DNA from: Paenibacillus sp. XY044
GTDB lineage: Bacteria; Bacillota; Bacilli; Paenibacillales; Paenibacillaceae
Length of the DNA: 64,000 nucleotides
Assembly (NCBI RefSeq): GCF_002257645.1
Contig: NZ_NQMO01000005.1
Coordinates: forward strand, 434,001-498,000
Direction: 5' to 3'
In this document: piece after piece, positions 16,822 to 25,395 of the stretch
Position numbering within the stretch: the first letter of the stretch is position 1
Layout of the letters: each line of letters opens with the position of its first letter
Translations under genes and position numbers: made by a program
Notes under the pieces: generated by a model
Told to the model about the DNA's origin: nothing
Seen by the model: the letters and a program-made list of their open reading frames with translations, nothing else
Databases searched by the model: none

Positions 16822-17901
16822 CTACAGCTCTCCCTCCAGAAAACGAATCAGATACGTTTCGGGCTGCTCGAGAAACTCTCCTAAACCGCACAAGTCCGAA
16901 TAATTCTCATGCTCGACGTCATAGCAGCCGATCCATCCCTTTTTCTTCGGATTCCATACGAGCTGAAGATCCGAGTAGTTGTCTATGTCAGCCGACAGGC
17001 GCAGCAGCTTCAGCCGCCCGATCTTCATCGGAATCGTGTCGGTCAATGCGAAGAAATCGATATGCCGGATAGCGTATTCATTGGGGGCCAGCTCAAGGCG
17101 CAGGTTGCCACCGGTCAACAAAATGACCAACTCCTCTGGCAATTTATAGGCTCTGAGCTCATGTTTCTTATTCGCTAGATCATGAAATCCCGGCGGTTCC
17201 AGCGATTTCAAATAGTCCGCCAGGACTGCGTTCTTTTGGCTGACCGCAATCGTATACGGCCGGTCGCCGTCCTTCTCCGCTAACGTCACATCCGCGCCCC
17301 GTTCTACCAAATACTTGACCATACCCGAATTCCCCATGCGAGCGGCCACGGTTAACGGCGTTGCTTCGTAAGGGTAGACTTGATCCGGCTGGTTGTAGTT
17401 AATGTCCACCCCCTGATCGAGCAAATAATCGAGAGTCTTATAGTCATGATCGGACACCGCCTGACGCAGTACGGCCCCGCCGTGCAGCTTGATGTCGAGC
17501 CCCAGCTCCTGAATGAGCGGGATATTGTTTTTGTCGCCATAGTAAGCCTGCGAATACGCGCCGGAGCCCACCCGATTAAGCATGTCCAGCTTGGCGCCCT
17601 GTGCGGCGATATAGCGTACCATCTCTTCCCTGCCATAGCGGACGGCCCGTAAAAAAGCCGGATTTTGTTTGGCATTAAGATTGACGCCGTGCTCTATCAG
17701 CAGCTTAACCACTTCCATCCGTTCCACGATCAGAGCGAGATCAAGCGGGCTTAAGGCGGTATATTGGCTAAGCGCGATGTCCTCCTCCATTTCCCAACCT
17801 GCCGCAAGGGCATCCTGTAAAGCTGGAATATTCCCTTGATATATGTGCATCGCGATTTCCGGCAGCTCCTTGAATTTCCCGATATCTTTCAATTGGATCA
17901 T
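16822..17901 (-). CDS. Ankyrin-repeat protein with C-terminal extension
   Basis: Protein-interaction scaffold. Ankyrin repeats run through residues about 30-235 (e.g. ALSPLDLALIVERMEVVKLL, ATPLTVAARMGNSGMVKYLV, each followed by E-x-G-A/V-D-V/L-N turns). The final 120 residues form a separate, unrecognised mixed domain (DLQLVWNPKKKGWIGCYDVE region). ATG 17901 (MIQLKDIG) has AGGAGAG 9 nt upstream and is preferred over an in-frame ATG at 17940. There is no signal peptide. It probably forms an operon with the small gene at 16610. Function unknown. Confidence 0.82.
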   Translation of the reverse strand: MIQLKDIGKFKELPEIAMHIYQGNIPALQDALAAGWEMEEDIALSQYTALSPLDLALIVERMEVVKLLIEHGVNLNAKQNPAFLRAVRYGREEMVRYIAAQGAKLDMLNRVGSGAYSQAYYGDKNNIPLIQELGLDIKLHGGAVLRQAVSDHDYKTLDYLLDQGVDINYNQPDQVYPYEATPLTVAARMGNSGMVKYLVERGADVTLAEKDGDRPYTIAVSQKNAVLADYLKSLEPPGFHDLANKKHELRAYKLPEELVILLTGGNLRLELAPNEYAIRHIDFFALTDTIPMKIGRLKLLRLSADIDNYSDLQLVWNPKKKGWIGCYDVEHENYSDLCGLGEFLEQPETYLIRFLEGEL

Positions 17902-18037
17902 GGATTCTTCTCTCCTGTTCGGAAGTTCATGCATCAACACGATAGTGCCGATGATTTATTTACGAATTCCATAGACGAAAGCACCTCTGGTCCATTAAGC
18001 TTAATACTTGGGATGATTTATCTGTATTGGAGTTAAA

Positions 18038-18433
18038 ATGGAAGCGAGGTGCATGCCATTGACTACGGTTGTTATGATTATCATCATCTTCTCGTTGTTC
18101 ACAGCGTCATTGACGATCGCCTTTACCATCAAATCGCTGAGAGGCCAGCGCAAACGGCTCTCGCAGCGAAAAGCCATTCTTACGGACGGTACATCCGCGC
18201 AAGCCGTCATCCATTCCATCCAGCAAACGAATGCGCAGCTCGACGATCAGCCGGAGGTCCTGCTTGATCTAACCGTGACCAAACCGGATGGTGAGATTCT
18301 TCGTACCGTGGTGAAGACCTTCATCCCGATCGTGAATATCCCTTCTTTTCAAAAAGGCTGCGTCGTTGATGTGAAGTATATGACGATCGCAGGCGAACCA
18401 AAGTTCGAGGTCGTCGGTGCCTACATCCCTTGA
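18038..18433 (+). CDS. Membrane-anchored protein of unknown function
   Basis: Not recognised at the family level. One N-terminal membrane helix (TTVVMIIIIFSLFTASLTIAF), then a basic stretch (KSLRGQRKRLSQRK) and a small beta-rich soluble domain (AQAVIHSIQQTN, then VLLDLTVTKPDGEILRTVVK, then IPIVNIPSFQKGCVVDVKYM). The soluble part resembles small SH3-like domains that recur in Bacillales membrane proteins. ATG 18038 has GGAG 5 nt upstream; ATG 18053 is an alternative. It is convergent with the ATP-pyrophosphatase gene, only 17 bp apart with no clear terminator between. Confidence 0.7.
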   Translation: MEARCMPLTTVVMIIIIFSLFTASLTIAFTIKSLRGQRKRLSQRKAILTDGTSAQAVIHSIQQTNAQLDDQPEVLLDLTVTKPDGEILRTVVKTFIPIVNIPSFQKGCVVDVKYMTIAGEPKFEVVGAYIP

Positions 18434-18450
18434 AGCGCCGACTGGGCCGC

Positions 18451-19149
18451 TCATATTTGGCGATGAACCGCTGCAACATCCAGTTCCAAGGGCAAAAAGG
18501 CATAGTCGCCGTCTCTGACGATCTCGCCTTTACGAATGGAAATCGGGCGCTGAAAAAGAGGGCCGTCGATCACCGTCGTATGGAACTCGCCGCCTTCTCC
18601 GCAGGGATCGATGCCGCGGGCGAGGAGCTCTTCCACATACGCTCGGGTCAGAACCCTCCCCAAATCCTCTTCCTTCATCCCTAACGAAAGATTAACCGTG
18701 ACCAGAACCGTGACGAATCCCAGGTCGATAAATTCCCTGACGGCATCCGCATGATCTGTCTCCCATAGGGGCATCCCCAGCTTAAGGCCGGCGTTTTTCG
18801 TGACCTTATCATGCCAGCATCCGTGAGCAGGCACATCCAAGTCCCCGGTCACTAACGCCTCGGCGCCGAGCATCTTGGCCTGCTTCAGCAATCCGGTGAA
18901 GACGGACTCATACTCCGCCCAACTGGCTGCCCCGGTATGCAGCGGCAAACCGATCGAATCGGCTTGGGCGCAGATCAGCTCAGGCGGCATGCCATGGGAT
19001 CTAGAGCGTTTTCCTTCCTCTTCCAGCATCGCGATCAGCCCGATCGCTTCTCCAACCTGCATCGCTTTATACAAAGCCAGGACACTGTCCTTCCCTCCGC
19101 TAAAAGAGGCAATAAAGGTTTGACCATCGGCACCATTTTTCCAATCCAT
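18451..19149 (-). CDS. Dph6-like ATP pyrophosphatase
   Basis: N-type ATP-PPase of the diphthine-ammonia ligase (Dph6/MJ0570) family. The PP-loop is FIASFSGGKDSVLALYKAM at the N-terminus, followed by the family segments EALVTGDLDVPAHGCWHDKV and GIDPCGEGGEFHTTVIDGP. In archaea and eukaryotes the family amidates diphthine on EF2. Bacteria lack diphthamide, so the bacterial substrate is unknown. ATG 19149 (MDWKNG) has AGGAAG upstream; 28 further codons are open upstream but look non-coding. Length about 232 aa is typical. Confidence 0.88.
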   Translation of the reverse strand: MDWKNGADGQTFIASFSGGKDSVLALYKAMQVGEAIGLIAMLEEEGKRSRSHGMPPELICAQADSIGLPLHTGAASWAEYESVFTGLLKQAKMLGAEALVTGDLDVPAHGCWHDKVTKNAGLKLGMPLWETDHADAVREFIDLGFVTVLVTVNLSLGMKEEDLGRVLTRAYVEELLARGIDPCGEGGEFHTTVIDGPLFQRPISIRKGEIVRDGDYAFLPLELDVAAVHRQI

Positions 19150-19212
19150 TCGTTTCTTCCTCACCCTTCTCTCCCGGATTTCATAACCGCCTATCCAATT
19201 AACCTCGATGGA

Positions 19213-19253
19213 ACAAAAAGGCCTCCGCCCCATAAAACTTTAGGACGAAGGCC
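19213..19253 (-). terminator. Terminator of mqo
   Basis: 11-bp stem with two G-T pairs (19243-19253 with 19220-19230), 12-nt loop, then TTTTTG on the minus strand; 29 bp past the mqo stop. Confidence 0.8.
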
Positions 19254-19281
19254 GCTATCACGATATATGGAGGTATATAAG

Positions 19282-20790
19282 TTACATCACGTTGGCCGAA
19301 TGCAGTCCTCGATTGAGGCCGAGCGTCCGTGCGGTCGACGTATGAATTTCGCGGATCAGCCCCGGATTTTTCATTAAAGGCGCGCCATAGGATGGTATCA
19401 TTTCCCGGATCTTCGGCTCCCACGCCTTCGCATGCTGAGGGAAGCATTTTTCGATGACCTCGAGCATGACGGAAACGGCGGTTGAGGCCCCCGGAGAAGC
19501 CCCAAGCAAAGCAGCGACGGATCCGTCCGCGGCGGTAACGACTTCCGTACCGAACTGAAGCGTACCTTTGCCGCCGGCAACCGTATCTTTGATGACCTGC
19601 ACGCGCTGACCGGCCACCAGCATATCCCAATCTTCGCTCTTGGCGTTCGGAATGAACTCACGCAGCTCTTCCATACGCTTATCCTTCGACAGCATCACCT
19701 GCTGGATCAGATACTTGGTCAGCGACAAGTTTTTAGCGCCTGCCGCCAGCATCGTGAGCACATTGTTCGGCTTAACCGAACCAAGCAAGTCGAACATGGA
19801 GCCGGTCTTAAGGAACTTCGGCGAAAAGCCAGCAAACGGTCCGAAGAGCAGCGACTTCTGATTGTCGATAAACCGGGTATCCAAGTGCGGAACCGACATC
19901 GGCGGCGCCCCCACCTTAGCCTTGCCGTACACTTTGGCATGATGCTGAGCCACCACATCCGGATTGTTGCACACCATGAAGAGCCCGCTGATCGGGAACC
20001 CGCCGATATGCTTTCCTTCCGGAATGCCTGATTTCTGAAGGAGCGGAAGGCTTCCGCCGCCACCGCCGATAAAGACGAACTTCGCCGTATGGCGTTCGAC
20101 GCTGCCGCTGCTCAAATTGCGTATTTTCAAATCCCACGCGCCATCGCTGGTGCGCTTGATATCGTCTACGCTGTGCTTGTAATGGATACCGACGTTTTTG
20201 TTTTTCAAATGTTCAAACAGCATGCGCGTTAAAGCGCCAAAGTTGACGTCCGTTCCCGTGTCCATTTTGGTGGCTGCGATCGGTTCATCCGAGGTCCGGT
20301 CTTGCATAATGAGCGGAATCCACTCCATTAATTTCTTCGGATCATCGGAAAATTCCATCCCTTGAAACAGCGGGTTCTTGGACATCGTCTCAAAACGCTT
20401 CTTCAAAAACACAACATCTTCTTTCCCCTGCACCATACTCATATGGGGGAGAGGCATAATAAAGTCCTGAGGATTGCGAATCAAATTGCTTTTCACGAGA
20501 TAAGACCAAAACTGCATGGAAACCTGAAATTGCTCGTTCACGCTAATCGCTTTGCTGATATCTATGGAACCATCCGGTTTCTCGGACGTGTAGTTCAGCT
20601 CACATAGGGCGGCGTGCCCCGTTCCTGCGTTGTTCCATTCGTTCGAGCTTTCCTCTCCCGGGCTTGCCAGCTTCTCAAACACTGTAATTTTCCAGTTCGG
20701 CACTAATTCTTTCAACAGTGTCCCCAGAGTCGCACTCATGATTCCGGCACCAATTAAGATAACGTCTGTTTCGGTTTGTCTGTTGCTCAT
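19282..20790 (-). CDS. mqo: Malate:quinone oxidoreductase
   Basis: FAD-dependent peripheral membrane enzyme that oxidises malate to oxaloacetate and passes electrons to menaquinone, a TCA-cycle and respiratory step. The N-terminal FAD motif is [20 protein letters not shown], followed by the family hallmark [20 protein letters not shown]. Further blocks are [33 protein letters not shown], and a C-terminal [19 protein letters not shown] that binds FAD. Length 502 aa matches the family. ATG 20790 has AAGGACGGT upstream. It is monocistronic with its own terminator. Confidence 0.97.
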   Translation of the reverse strand: MSNRQTETDVILIGAGIMSATLGTLLKELVPNWKITVFEKLASPGEESSNEWNNAGTGHAALCELNYTSEKPDGSIDISKAISVNEQFQVSMQFWSYLVKSNLIRNPQDFIMPLPHMSMVQGKEDVVFLKKRFETMSKNPLFQGMEFSDDPKKLMEWIPLIMQDRTSDEPIAATKMDTGTDVNFGALTRMLFEHLKNKNVGIHYKHSVDDIKRTSDGAWDLKIRNLSSGSVERHTAKFVFIGGGGGSLPLLQKSGIPEGKHIGGFPISGLFMVCNNPDVVAQHHAKVYGKAKVGAPPMSVPHLDTRFIDNQKSLLFGPFAGFSPKFLKTGSMFDLLGSVKPNNVLTMLAAGAKNLSLTKYLIQQVMLSKDKRMEELREFIPNAKSEDWDMLVAGQRVQVIKDTVAGGKGTLQFGTEVVTAADGSVAALLGASPGASTAVSVMLEVIEKCFPQHAKAWEPKIREMIPSYGAPLMKNPGLIREIHTSTARTLGLNRGLHSANVM

Positions 20791-20963
20791 AATTACCGTC
20801 CTTACACGCTAGTATTTGAAGAAAAGATGTAGGCGCTCTCAAGAGGCAAGCCAGAGTGCGACCCGGTTATCCACCTTTTCTGATGAATGATTACTTAATT
20901 TATAGTATAGCACTATTCTTTGGTCTGTTAAATGATTGTCGTGCGTACAACTCGGAAATAGAC

Positions 20964-21010
20964 AAAAAACCAAAGCCATCGCCCGCAGCATACCGGCATT
21001 GCGGCTTTGG
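20964..21010 (-). terminator. Terminator of isochorismatase-like gene (minus)
   Basis: CCAAAGCC/GGCTTTGG stem with a 25-nt partly paired interior and a six-T run on the minus strand, 14 bp past the stop codon. Confidence 0.8.
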
Positions 21011-21023
21011 TTTTGGTTTAGTC

Positions 21024-21593
21024 CTAATTTAAAGAGTTCACCCACTCATCGGCGGTAAGCACCTCGGCCTGCTTCGGAAATACCTTCTCCGTCAAGACGC
21101 GATGAACTTCGGGGTCCGCATCGATACAGGCGTCGGAAAGCACCTTAAGGACAAAATCCTTATCGGCTGCTTCCCGCAGCGTTGACAGCACAACGCCGCT
21201 TGTCGCGATCCCGCTGAGAACGAGCGTATCGATCCGCTTCGCGCGCAGGATGACCTCCAGGTCGCTCCCGGCAAACGCGCTCACCCGCACCTTGGTCACA
21301 ACAGGCTCGTCCGGGAGAGGCTTGACCGATTCGTATATTTCCGTAGCTCCTTCCATGGGCGCAGATCCGGCCCGGCTGGCCATGCCACCGAACATTTTGT
21401 TTCTAGGGCTGATCTCGGGGTAACCCGGGCGAAACGCAACCCGCACATAAATCACGGGAATATCATGACTTCGCGCGGCTTCGATGGCCGTCTGAAACGG
21501 CTGCAATGCTGTCTCGTCGTTCACGTACCGCGGCACGATGCTGTTCTGCATGTCCATGACCAACAGGGCAGTTTGGCTCTCTGAATTTTGCAT
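21024..21593 (-). CDS. Isochorismatase-like cysteine-hydrolase-fold protein
   Basis: Rossmann-like hydrolase of the isochorismatase superfamily. Visible: the N-terminal catalytic Asp in TALLVMDMQNSIV, the Lys in EPVVTKVRVSAFAGSDLEVI, and the nucleophile loop LVLSGIATSGVVLSTLREAA. In nicotinamidase-type members that loop carries a Cys; here GIATSGVVLST has none, so thiol hydrolysis is unlikely. ATG 21593 (MQNSESQ) is chosen, with AGGAG 11 nt upstream; the frame is open for about 100 more codons upstream that show no family similarity. Monocistronic. Substrate unknown. Confidence 0.85.
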   Translation of the reverse strand: MQNSESQTALLVMDMQNSIVPRYVNDETALQPFQTAIEAARSHDIPVIYVRVAFRPGYPEISPRNKMFGGMASRAGSAPMEGATEIYESVKPLPDEPVVTKVRVSAFAGSDLEVILRAKRIDTLVLSGIATSGVVLSTLREAADKDFVLKVLSDACIDADPEVHRVLTEKVFPKQAEVLTADEWVNSLN

Positions 21594-21793
21594 AGGAATC
21601 TGGGCTCCTTTGTATATGATCTTAGCGAGCTGGAAAACGATATGTATATATTTAAGTATAGGCTTGTCCCAGGGGTGATTCAATCTGACGCGGATCACTT
21701 CTCTCACAATTATAGATTCGCCCATCCCGTGGTTTGCCGAACCGTAACGAGTGTAATAATAAGGAAAATATATTATGAAAAAGGTGAGCTGAC

Positions 21794-22285
21794 ATGACAA
21801 ATCCAACTTCGGACAACCAAGAAGCGATCGAGAAAGTACGCGAATTGATGAAGGGCATCGACACGGCGATGCTGACGACCGTTTCGGATGAAGGGCTGGT
21901 ATCACGTCCCATGAAGACCCAGGACATTGAGTTCGATGGTGACTTATGGTTCCTGACCAAGAAAGATACCGAAAAGTTCCATGAGTTGCTGCGAAACCGG
22001 CAGGTCAACGTGGCCTATGCCGGCAAGTCCTTCGTCTCCATCCGCGGGGAAGCTGAGCTGGTCCAAAGCCCCGAAAAACTGAAAGAATTATGGAACCCCG
22101 TTTACGAGGAACTGCTGGAAACGACCTACGACGATCCGAACCTCGTTCTCATCAAGGTCAATGCAGAAACCGCCGAGTACTGGGATGCCGGCAACAAGTT
22201 CAAGATGGCCAAGTTCTTGTTCCGCAGGCTGCTGGGCAAAAGCGGTGAAGGCACGAATATCAATCGGATCGTGGATTTGGAATAG
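21794..22285 (+). CDS. General stress protein 26-like flavin/PNPOx-fold protein
   Basis: Split-barrel FMN-binding protein of the pyridoxamine 5'-phosphate oxidase superfamily, closest in outline to Bacillus YdaG (GSP26). Features: AMLTTVSDEGLVSRPMKTQD, LWFLTKKDTEKFHELLRNR, VAYAGKSFVSIRGEAELVQS, and the C-terminal AEYWDAGNKF. Length 163 aa is typical. ATG 21794 has AAGGTGAGC upstream. Members bind flavin and are induced by general stress (sigma B) in Bacillus. A 9-bp terminator hairpin follows directly. Confidence 0.88.
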   Translation: MTNPTSDNQEAIEKVRELMKGIDTAMLTTVSDEGLVSRPMKTQDIEFDGDLWFLTKKDTEKFHELLRNRQVNVAYAGKSFVSIRGEAELVQSPEKLKELWNPVYEELLETTYDDPNLVLIKVNAETAEYWDAGNKFKMAKFLFRRLLGKSGEGTNINRIVDLE

Positions 22286-22289
22286 GATA

Positions 22290-22332
22290 AAAAACGGATG
22301 CCGGTTGAAGACCAGCGTCCGTTTTTATTTTC
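22290..22332 (+). terminator. Terminator after the GSP26-like gene
   Basis: AAAAACGGA/TCCGTTTTT 9-bp stem with a 19-nt interior and T-rich tail, starting 5 bp past the stop. Confidence 0.8.
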
Positions 22333-22361
22333 AGACCACAGTGCACTTACATCGACATGAC

Positions 22362-22718
22362 TCAACTCAGTTCGGGGTCGCCTGCCGTCTCCTGTTTTTG
22401 CCGTGAAATATAGTGCTCTCCCACTTTCATGATCTGCTCCAAAATGGGCTCCAAACGTTGACCGAACTCCGTTAGCGAGTATTCGACTTTCGGCGGCACG
22501 GTCAAAAATGCATTTCGCTGTACGATGCCGCCGTCTTCCAACTCCCGAAGCTGTGTCGTCAGCACATGCCTGGAAACGCCGGGAATTCGCCGGTGGAGCT
22601 CGCCGAAACGGCACGTTTGCTGAAGCAGCTCGTAGATAATCTTCGGTTTCCATTTTCCGTTGATCAGCTGCAGCCCTACATCTACCGGACAACCAAATGT
22701 TCCATCCTGATAAGGCAT
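22362..22718 (-). CDS. HxlR-family transcriptional regulator (first)
   Basis: Winged-helix repressor/activator of the HxlR family. Seen: the N-terminal Cys (TFGCPVDVGLQLINGKWKP), which in several members senses aldehydes or redox stress, a recognition region (CRFGELHRRIPGVSRHVLTT), and the wing (PKVEYSLTEFGQRLEPIL). ATG 22718 (MPYQDG) follows GGGGAGG at 5 nt and is better than an in-frame ATG at 22775. It is divergent from a truncated DUF4440-like remnant at 22801, so its original target gene may have been lost. Confidence 0.9.
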   Translation of the reverse strand: MPYQDGTFGCPVDVGLQLINGKWKPKIIYELLQQTCRFGELHRRIPGVSRHVLTTQLRELEDGGIVQRNAFLTVPPKVEYSLTEFGQRLEPILEQIMKVGEHYISRQKQETAGDPELS

Positions 22719-22800
22719 CTTTTCCTCCCCTGGTCCGTTTTTTATGACTAAGTCATCTATTTCTGCGTACTTCAATATTTACTGCATCCCATTCGAAAAT

Positions 22801-22974
22801 ATCGCTTTGCTGCGTGCACATTTCATCCTTCATACACGGGATGGAGACGGTAATCTGGCCCAAATGGAAGGACATACGTCCGAAGTGATAAGACGACAAA
22901 CCGACGGAAGCTGGCGGTACATCGTAGACCACCCTTCAGGCTCCGAACGGTTGGAACGGATACGCTCAGGCTGA
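22801..22974 (+). pseudogene. Remnant of an NTF2-like (DUF4440/SgcJ) gene
   Basis: About 58 codons carry the C-terminal end of a SnoaL/DUF4440-type protein (HTRDGDGNLAQMEGHTSEV, then RRQTDGSWRYIVDHPSG). The beta-strand and WRYIVDHP end is typical of the family, whose complete members are about 120-140 aa. The N-terminal half and a ribosome site are missing, and the upstream codons, read from 22744, do not resemble the family. Probably the residue of a gene once regulated by the divergent HxlR protein. Confidence 0.6.
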
Positions 22975-23062
22975 TGTGTTTCGCAGGAGGTTATGCCCCG
23001 CCTTCGTGTAGAAAACCTCCCGGGAGATGTATTTGTAAGCCGGCATTGGCCTAGGATTATCC

Positions 23063-23419
23063 TCATTCCGCACAGGAAGACTTCCATTCACGGTGGCTCA
23101 TATATTTCTCGCCCCACTCATCCAATTGATCTAATATCGATTTCAGCGACTTTCCCAACTCGCTCATTTCATAGACTACTTTCGGCGGAACCTGATTGTA
23201 AGACGTTCTCGTCACGATGCCGTCTTCCTCCAGCTCCTTGAGCTGCTGGATCAGCATTTTTTGCGTAATCTCGGGAATCGCCTTTTTTAATTCGCTTGTT
23301 CTTTGCGGTCCGTCCCCACAGTCCAGATGGCATAAAATCAACAGCTTCCACTTTCCCCCGATCACCTGAAGCGTCGCTTCCGCGGGAATGTTAAACGTCC
23401 GGGTTGTTTGGATCTCCAT
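23063..23419 (-). CDS. HxlR-family transcriptional regulator (second)
   Basis: Winged-helix regulator of the HxlR family. Seen: VIGGKWKLLILCHLDCGDGP, a recognition helix region (RTSELKKAIPEITQKMLIQQ) and the wing (QVPPKVVYEMSELGKSLKSI). It lacks the N-terminal Cys of the first copy but has one at LCHLDCG. Length 118 aa is normal. ATG 23419 has GAGGATGG upstream. It is divergent from the quinone/NAD(P)H oxidoreductase gene at 23590 across a 170-bp gap holding AT-rich repeats, so it probably controls that gene in response to electrophiles. Confidence 0.9.
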   Translation of the reverse strand: MEIQTTRTFNIPAEATLQVIGGKWKLLILCHLDCGDGPQRTSELKKAIPEITQKMLIQQLKELEEDGIVTRTSYNQVPPKVVYEMSELGKSLKSILDQLDEWGEKYMSHREWKSSCAE

Positions 23420-23589
23420 GGAATCACCATCCTCTCGTCGATTCGAATGAACAGTTACTTTTGGGTGAGTATATCACTTCGGAGTGTTTATATCACAATA
23501 AAGTAAGTACTTCCTATTTATCTCAGCATACCCGATAATTTTATCGTACCTCACTTCGCATTGAAATTTGAGTAGGGAAGGTGACATCA

Positions 23590-24180
23590 ATGAAAATTTT
23601 GACGGTCGTATCGCACCCACGGGTGAACTCCTTAACCTTTTCCGTGACGGACCGGTTTATTCAGGGACTTGCCGACGCAGGGCATGAGACCGAGGTGCTG
23701 GATCTGCATCGCAGGGGCTTCAATCCCGTGTTGTGGGAAGCGGACGAGCCGGATTGGTCATCGGATCATAAAGTCTATTCGTCTGAAGTGGAGGCAGAAA
23801 TCGCACGGATGAAGCAGCACGACGCGCTCGCCTTTATTTTCCCGATATGGTGGTACAGCCTGCCTGCCATGCTAAAAGGATATATCGACCGGGTATGGAA
23901 CAACGGATATGCCTATGGCGCAAGTCACCTGCATCATCAACAAGCCCTATGGCTTGGTTTGGCGGCAGCCCCGAAAGAGCATTTTGAGAAGAGGCAGTAC
24001 GATACAATGCTCTCCCAGCTTCTAAACGTCGGCATAGCCGATTACTGCGGTATCTCTAACAGCCGTGTTGAGATCCTATACGATACCCTGGATTCCAGGC
24101 CGGATATTTTCGATAATCTCCTGACGCGAGCTTATCAATTGGGACTGCATTACGACAACGTTTCAGAGGCCGCGAAATAA
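23590..24180 (+). CDS. Flavodoxin-fold NAD(P)H:quinone oxidoreductase
   Basis: FMN/FAD quinone reductase of the MdaB/KefF (flavodoxin_2) family, which reduces quinones by two electrons. Seen: MKILTVVSHPRVNSLTFSVT phosphate-binding start, VLDLHRRGFNPVLWEAD, the hydrophobic strand DALAFIFPIWWYSLPAMLKGYIDRVW that contacts flavin (split over residues 78-105), and later LLNVGIADYCGIS. ATG 23590 is chosen (AAGGTGA upstream); GTG 23581 in frame is an alternative. It is divergent from an HxlR regulator, a common electrophile-response pairing. Confidence 0.9.
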   Translation: MKILTVVSHPRVNSLTFSVTDRFIQGLADAGHETEVLDLHRRGFNPVLWEADEPDWSSDHKVYSSEVEAEIARMKQHDALAFIFPIWWYSLPAMLKGYIDRVWNNGYAYGASHLHHQQALWLGLAAAPKEHFEKRQYDTMLSQLLNVGIADYCGISNSRVEILYDTLDSRPDIFDNLLTRAYQLGLHYDNVSEAAK

Positions 24181-24249
24181 TCCCATGTGCCGTGTCCAAG
24201 CTCATCCTCTATGAATATAGTGTAGGAATTTCATTAGAGGGGTGAGAAC

Positions 24250-24606
24250 ATGATTCAACTTAGCGGGATCGTAGGCGGAAAAACGCCGGTTAAAGTAGGG
24301 CCGCGGAAGACGCTGCTGCTGCAGCAAATCGTCATCCGAGTGAAAAAGGGAAGAAAATTGGTATTAAATAACCTCAATTTCTTATTTAACAATGAAGCCT
24401 TTGCGATTAAAATAGAGGCCCAGCCGTCCCCGGGAAAATTTGTTGCCCGTGGCGGTGCCGGGGATTTAACGCCAAACAAAGTGTTATTTAACAACAACAC
24501 CGGTGAAGATCAAATCATTTTCCTCTTGGTGAGCGCCGTGAATACCTCGAGAACCTCCACGGAGCTCAGCCGCTCAGACAGCTGGCGTATGACCCTCAAG
24601 CGTTGA
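24250..24606 (+). CDS. Small Asn-rich protein of unknown function
   Basis: Not recognised. 118 aa, no signal peptide, basic, beta-rich, with Asn-rich turns (VLNNLNFLFNNEAF, NKVLFNNNTGEDQ). It begins at ATG 24250 after AGAGGGGTGA and ends before a terminator, so it is a convincing gene. The composition of alternating short strands is reminiscent of spore-coat or surface beta-sandwich proteins, but that is a guess. A similarly built orphan lies at 31230. Confidence 0.6.
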   Translation: MIQLSGIVGGKTPVKVGPRKTLLLQQIVIRVKKGRKLVLNNLNFLFNNEAFAIKIEAQPSPGKFVARGGAGDLTPNKVLFNNNTGEDQIIFLLVSAVNTSRTSTELSRSDSWRMTLKR

Positions 24607-24656
24607 TTTTACAGGTTGCGATTGTGAGTCGAACGAAGTTTGGGAAAGCGGAATTC

Positions 24657-24694
24657 AGCCCTTTCTGGCCATTGGCCGGATGGGGCTTTTTTTA
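24657..24694 (+). terminator. Terminator after 24250-24606
   Basis: AGCCC/GGGCT stem with an inner CTGGCC-ATT-GGCCGG-like pairing and a seven-T tail. Confidence 0.8.
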
Positions 24695-24854
24695 TCCAGG
24701 GCGCCTCATCTAAGGTCCGCATGATTTCAAGTTACTTTAACTTTATTAAAGTAAGCTGATCCATAATAGATGATTATATCCAAGTAATTTGACTACTTAC
24801 ATTCAGTAAGTGAGATTGATACAATGTCGTTGAAACGCAGTGTTAATCTTAGAG

Positions 24855-24891
24855 CGTTTCTAATTAAACGACGAGCGTTATTAATTAAACG
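24855..24891 (+). promoter_or_regulatory. Two tandem operator-like repeats upstream of Dabb gene
   Basis: Copies CGTTTCTAATTAAACG (24855-24870) and CGTTATTAATTAAACG (24876-24891). Each is an inverted repeat CGTT(T/A)-6nt-AAACG and they start exactly 21 bp apart, two helical turns. This suggests a cooperatively bound dimeric regulator just before the ribosome site of the gene at 24910. The remainder of 24607-24909 has no gene. Confidence 0.5.
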
Positions 24892-24909
24892 ATATTCGGA
24901 GGGACAGAG

Positions 24910-25302
24910 ATGATCACAAGCATTTTGCGGTTACAATTCAAGGATGGTGTCAATGAAGCGGAAATACAACGGGTTCTCTCCATCATCGAGCGTACAGCCA
25001 AGGCGGAATCGGTCGCGTTTTATTCCATCGGCCGATATTTCGGCGATCCTCAGGAAGGATTCACGCATGCATATTGTGTCGGTATCCCCGACCTGACGGC
25101 GCTCGACCGGTATTTTCGCGAGCCTGCCCATCGCGAAGGGGATTTTCAGTTCATCCCTTTACTGGCCAAACTGTCCCAAATGACGGTTTTGGATGATCCC
25201 GATCCCGATATGTTGGTAAAAATCGCTGCCTGCCGAAACGCTGCGGTTGATCCCGAGTGGATGGCGTTGTTTGACCGGATTGGCAAAACGGATCAGGCGT
25301 GA
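24910..25302 (+). CDS. Dabb-domain (stress-responsive A/B barrel) protein
   Basis: Small dimeric alpha/beta-barrel protein. Start MITSILRLQFKDGVNEAEIQ, middle GRYFGDPQEGFTHAYCVGIP, then LTALDRYFREPAHREGDFQF fit the Dabb domain. The extra 35 residues at the C-terminus are less typical. Members include stress proteins and a few small cyclases; activity here is unknown. ATG 24910 has GGAGGGA upstream. It is convergent with a TetR gene. Two tandem palindromes lie in its promoter region. Confidence 0.8.
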   Translation: MITSILRLQFKDGVNEAEIQRVLSIIERTAKAESVAFYSIGRYFGDPQEGFTHAYCVGIPDLTALDRYFREPAHREGDFQFIPLLAKLSQMTVLDDPDPDMLVKIAACRNAAVDPEWMALFDRIGKTDQA

Positions 25303-25395
25303 GCGAGAACGCTCTCCAGCAGCAAGCTAACAACAGCCGTAAAACGAATCAACTCGTGAACCACCCAAAGATCCCTTAACCGGGATTTTTTCACT

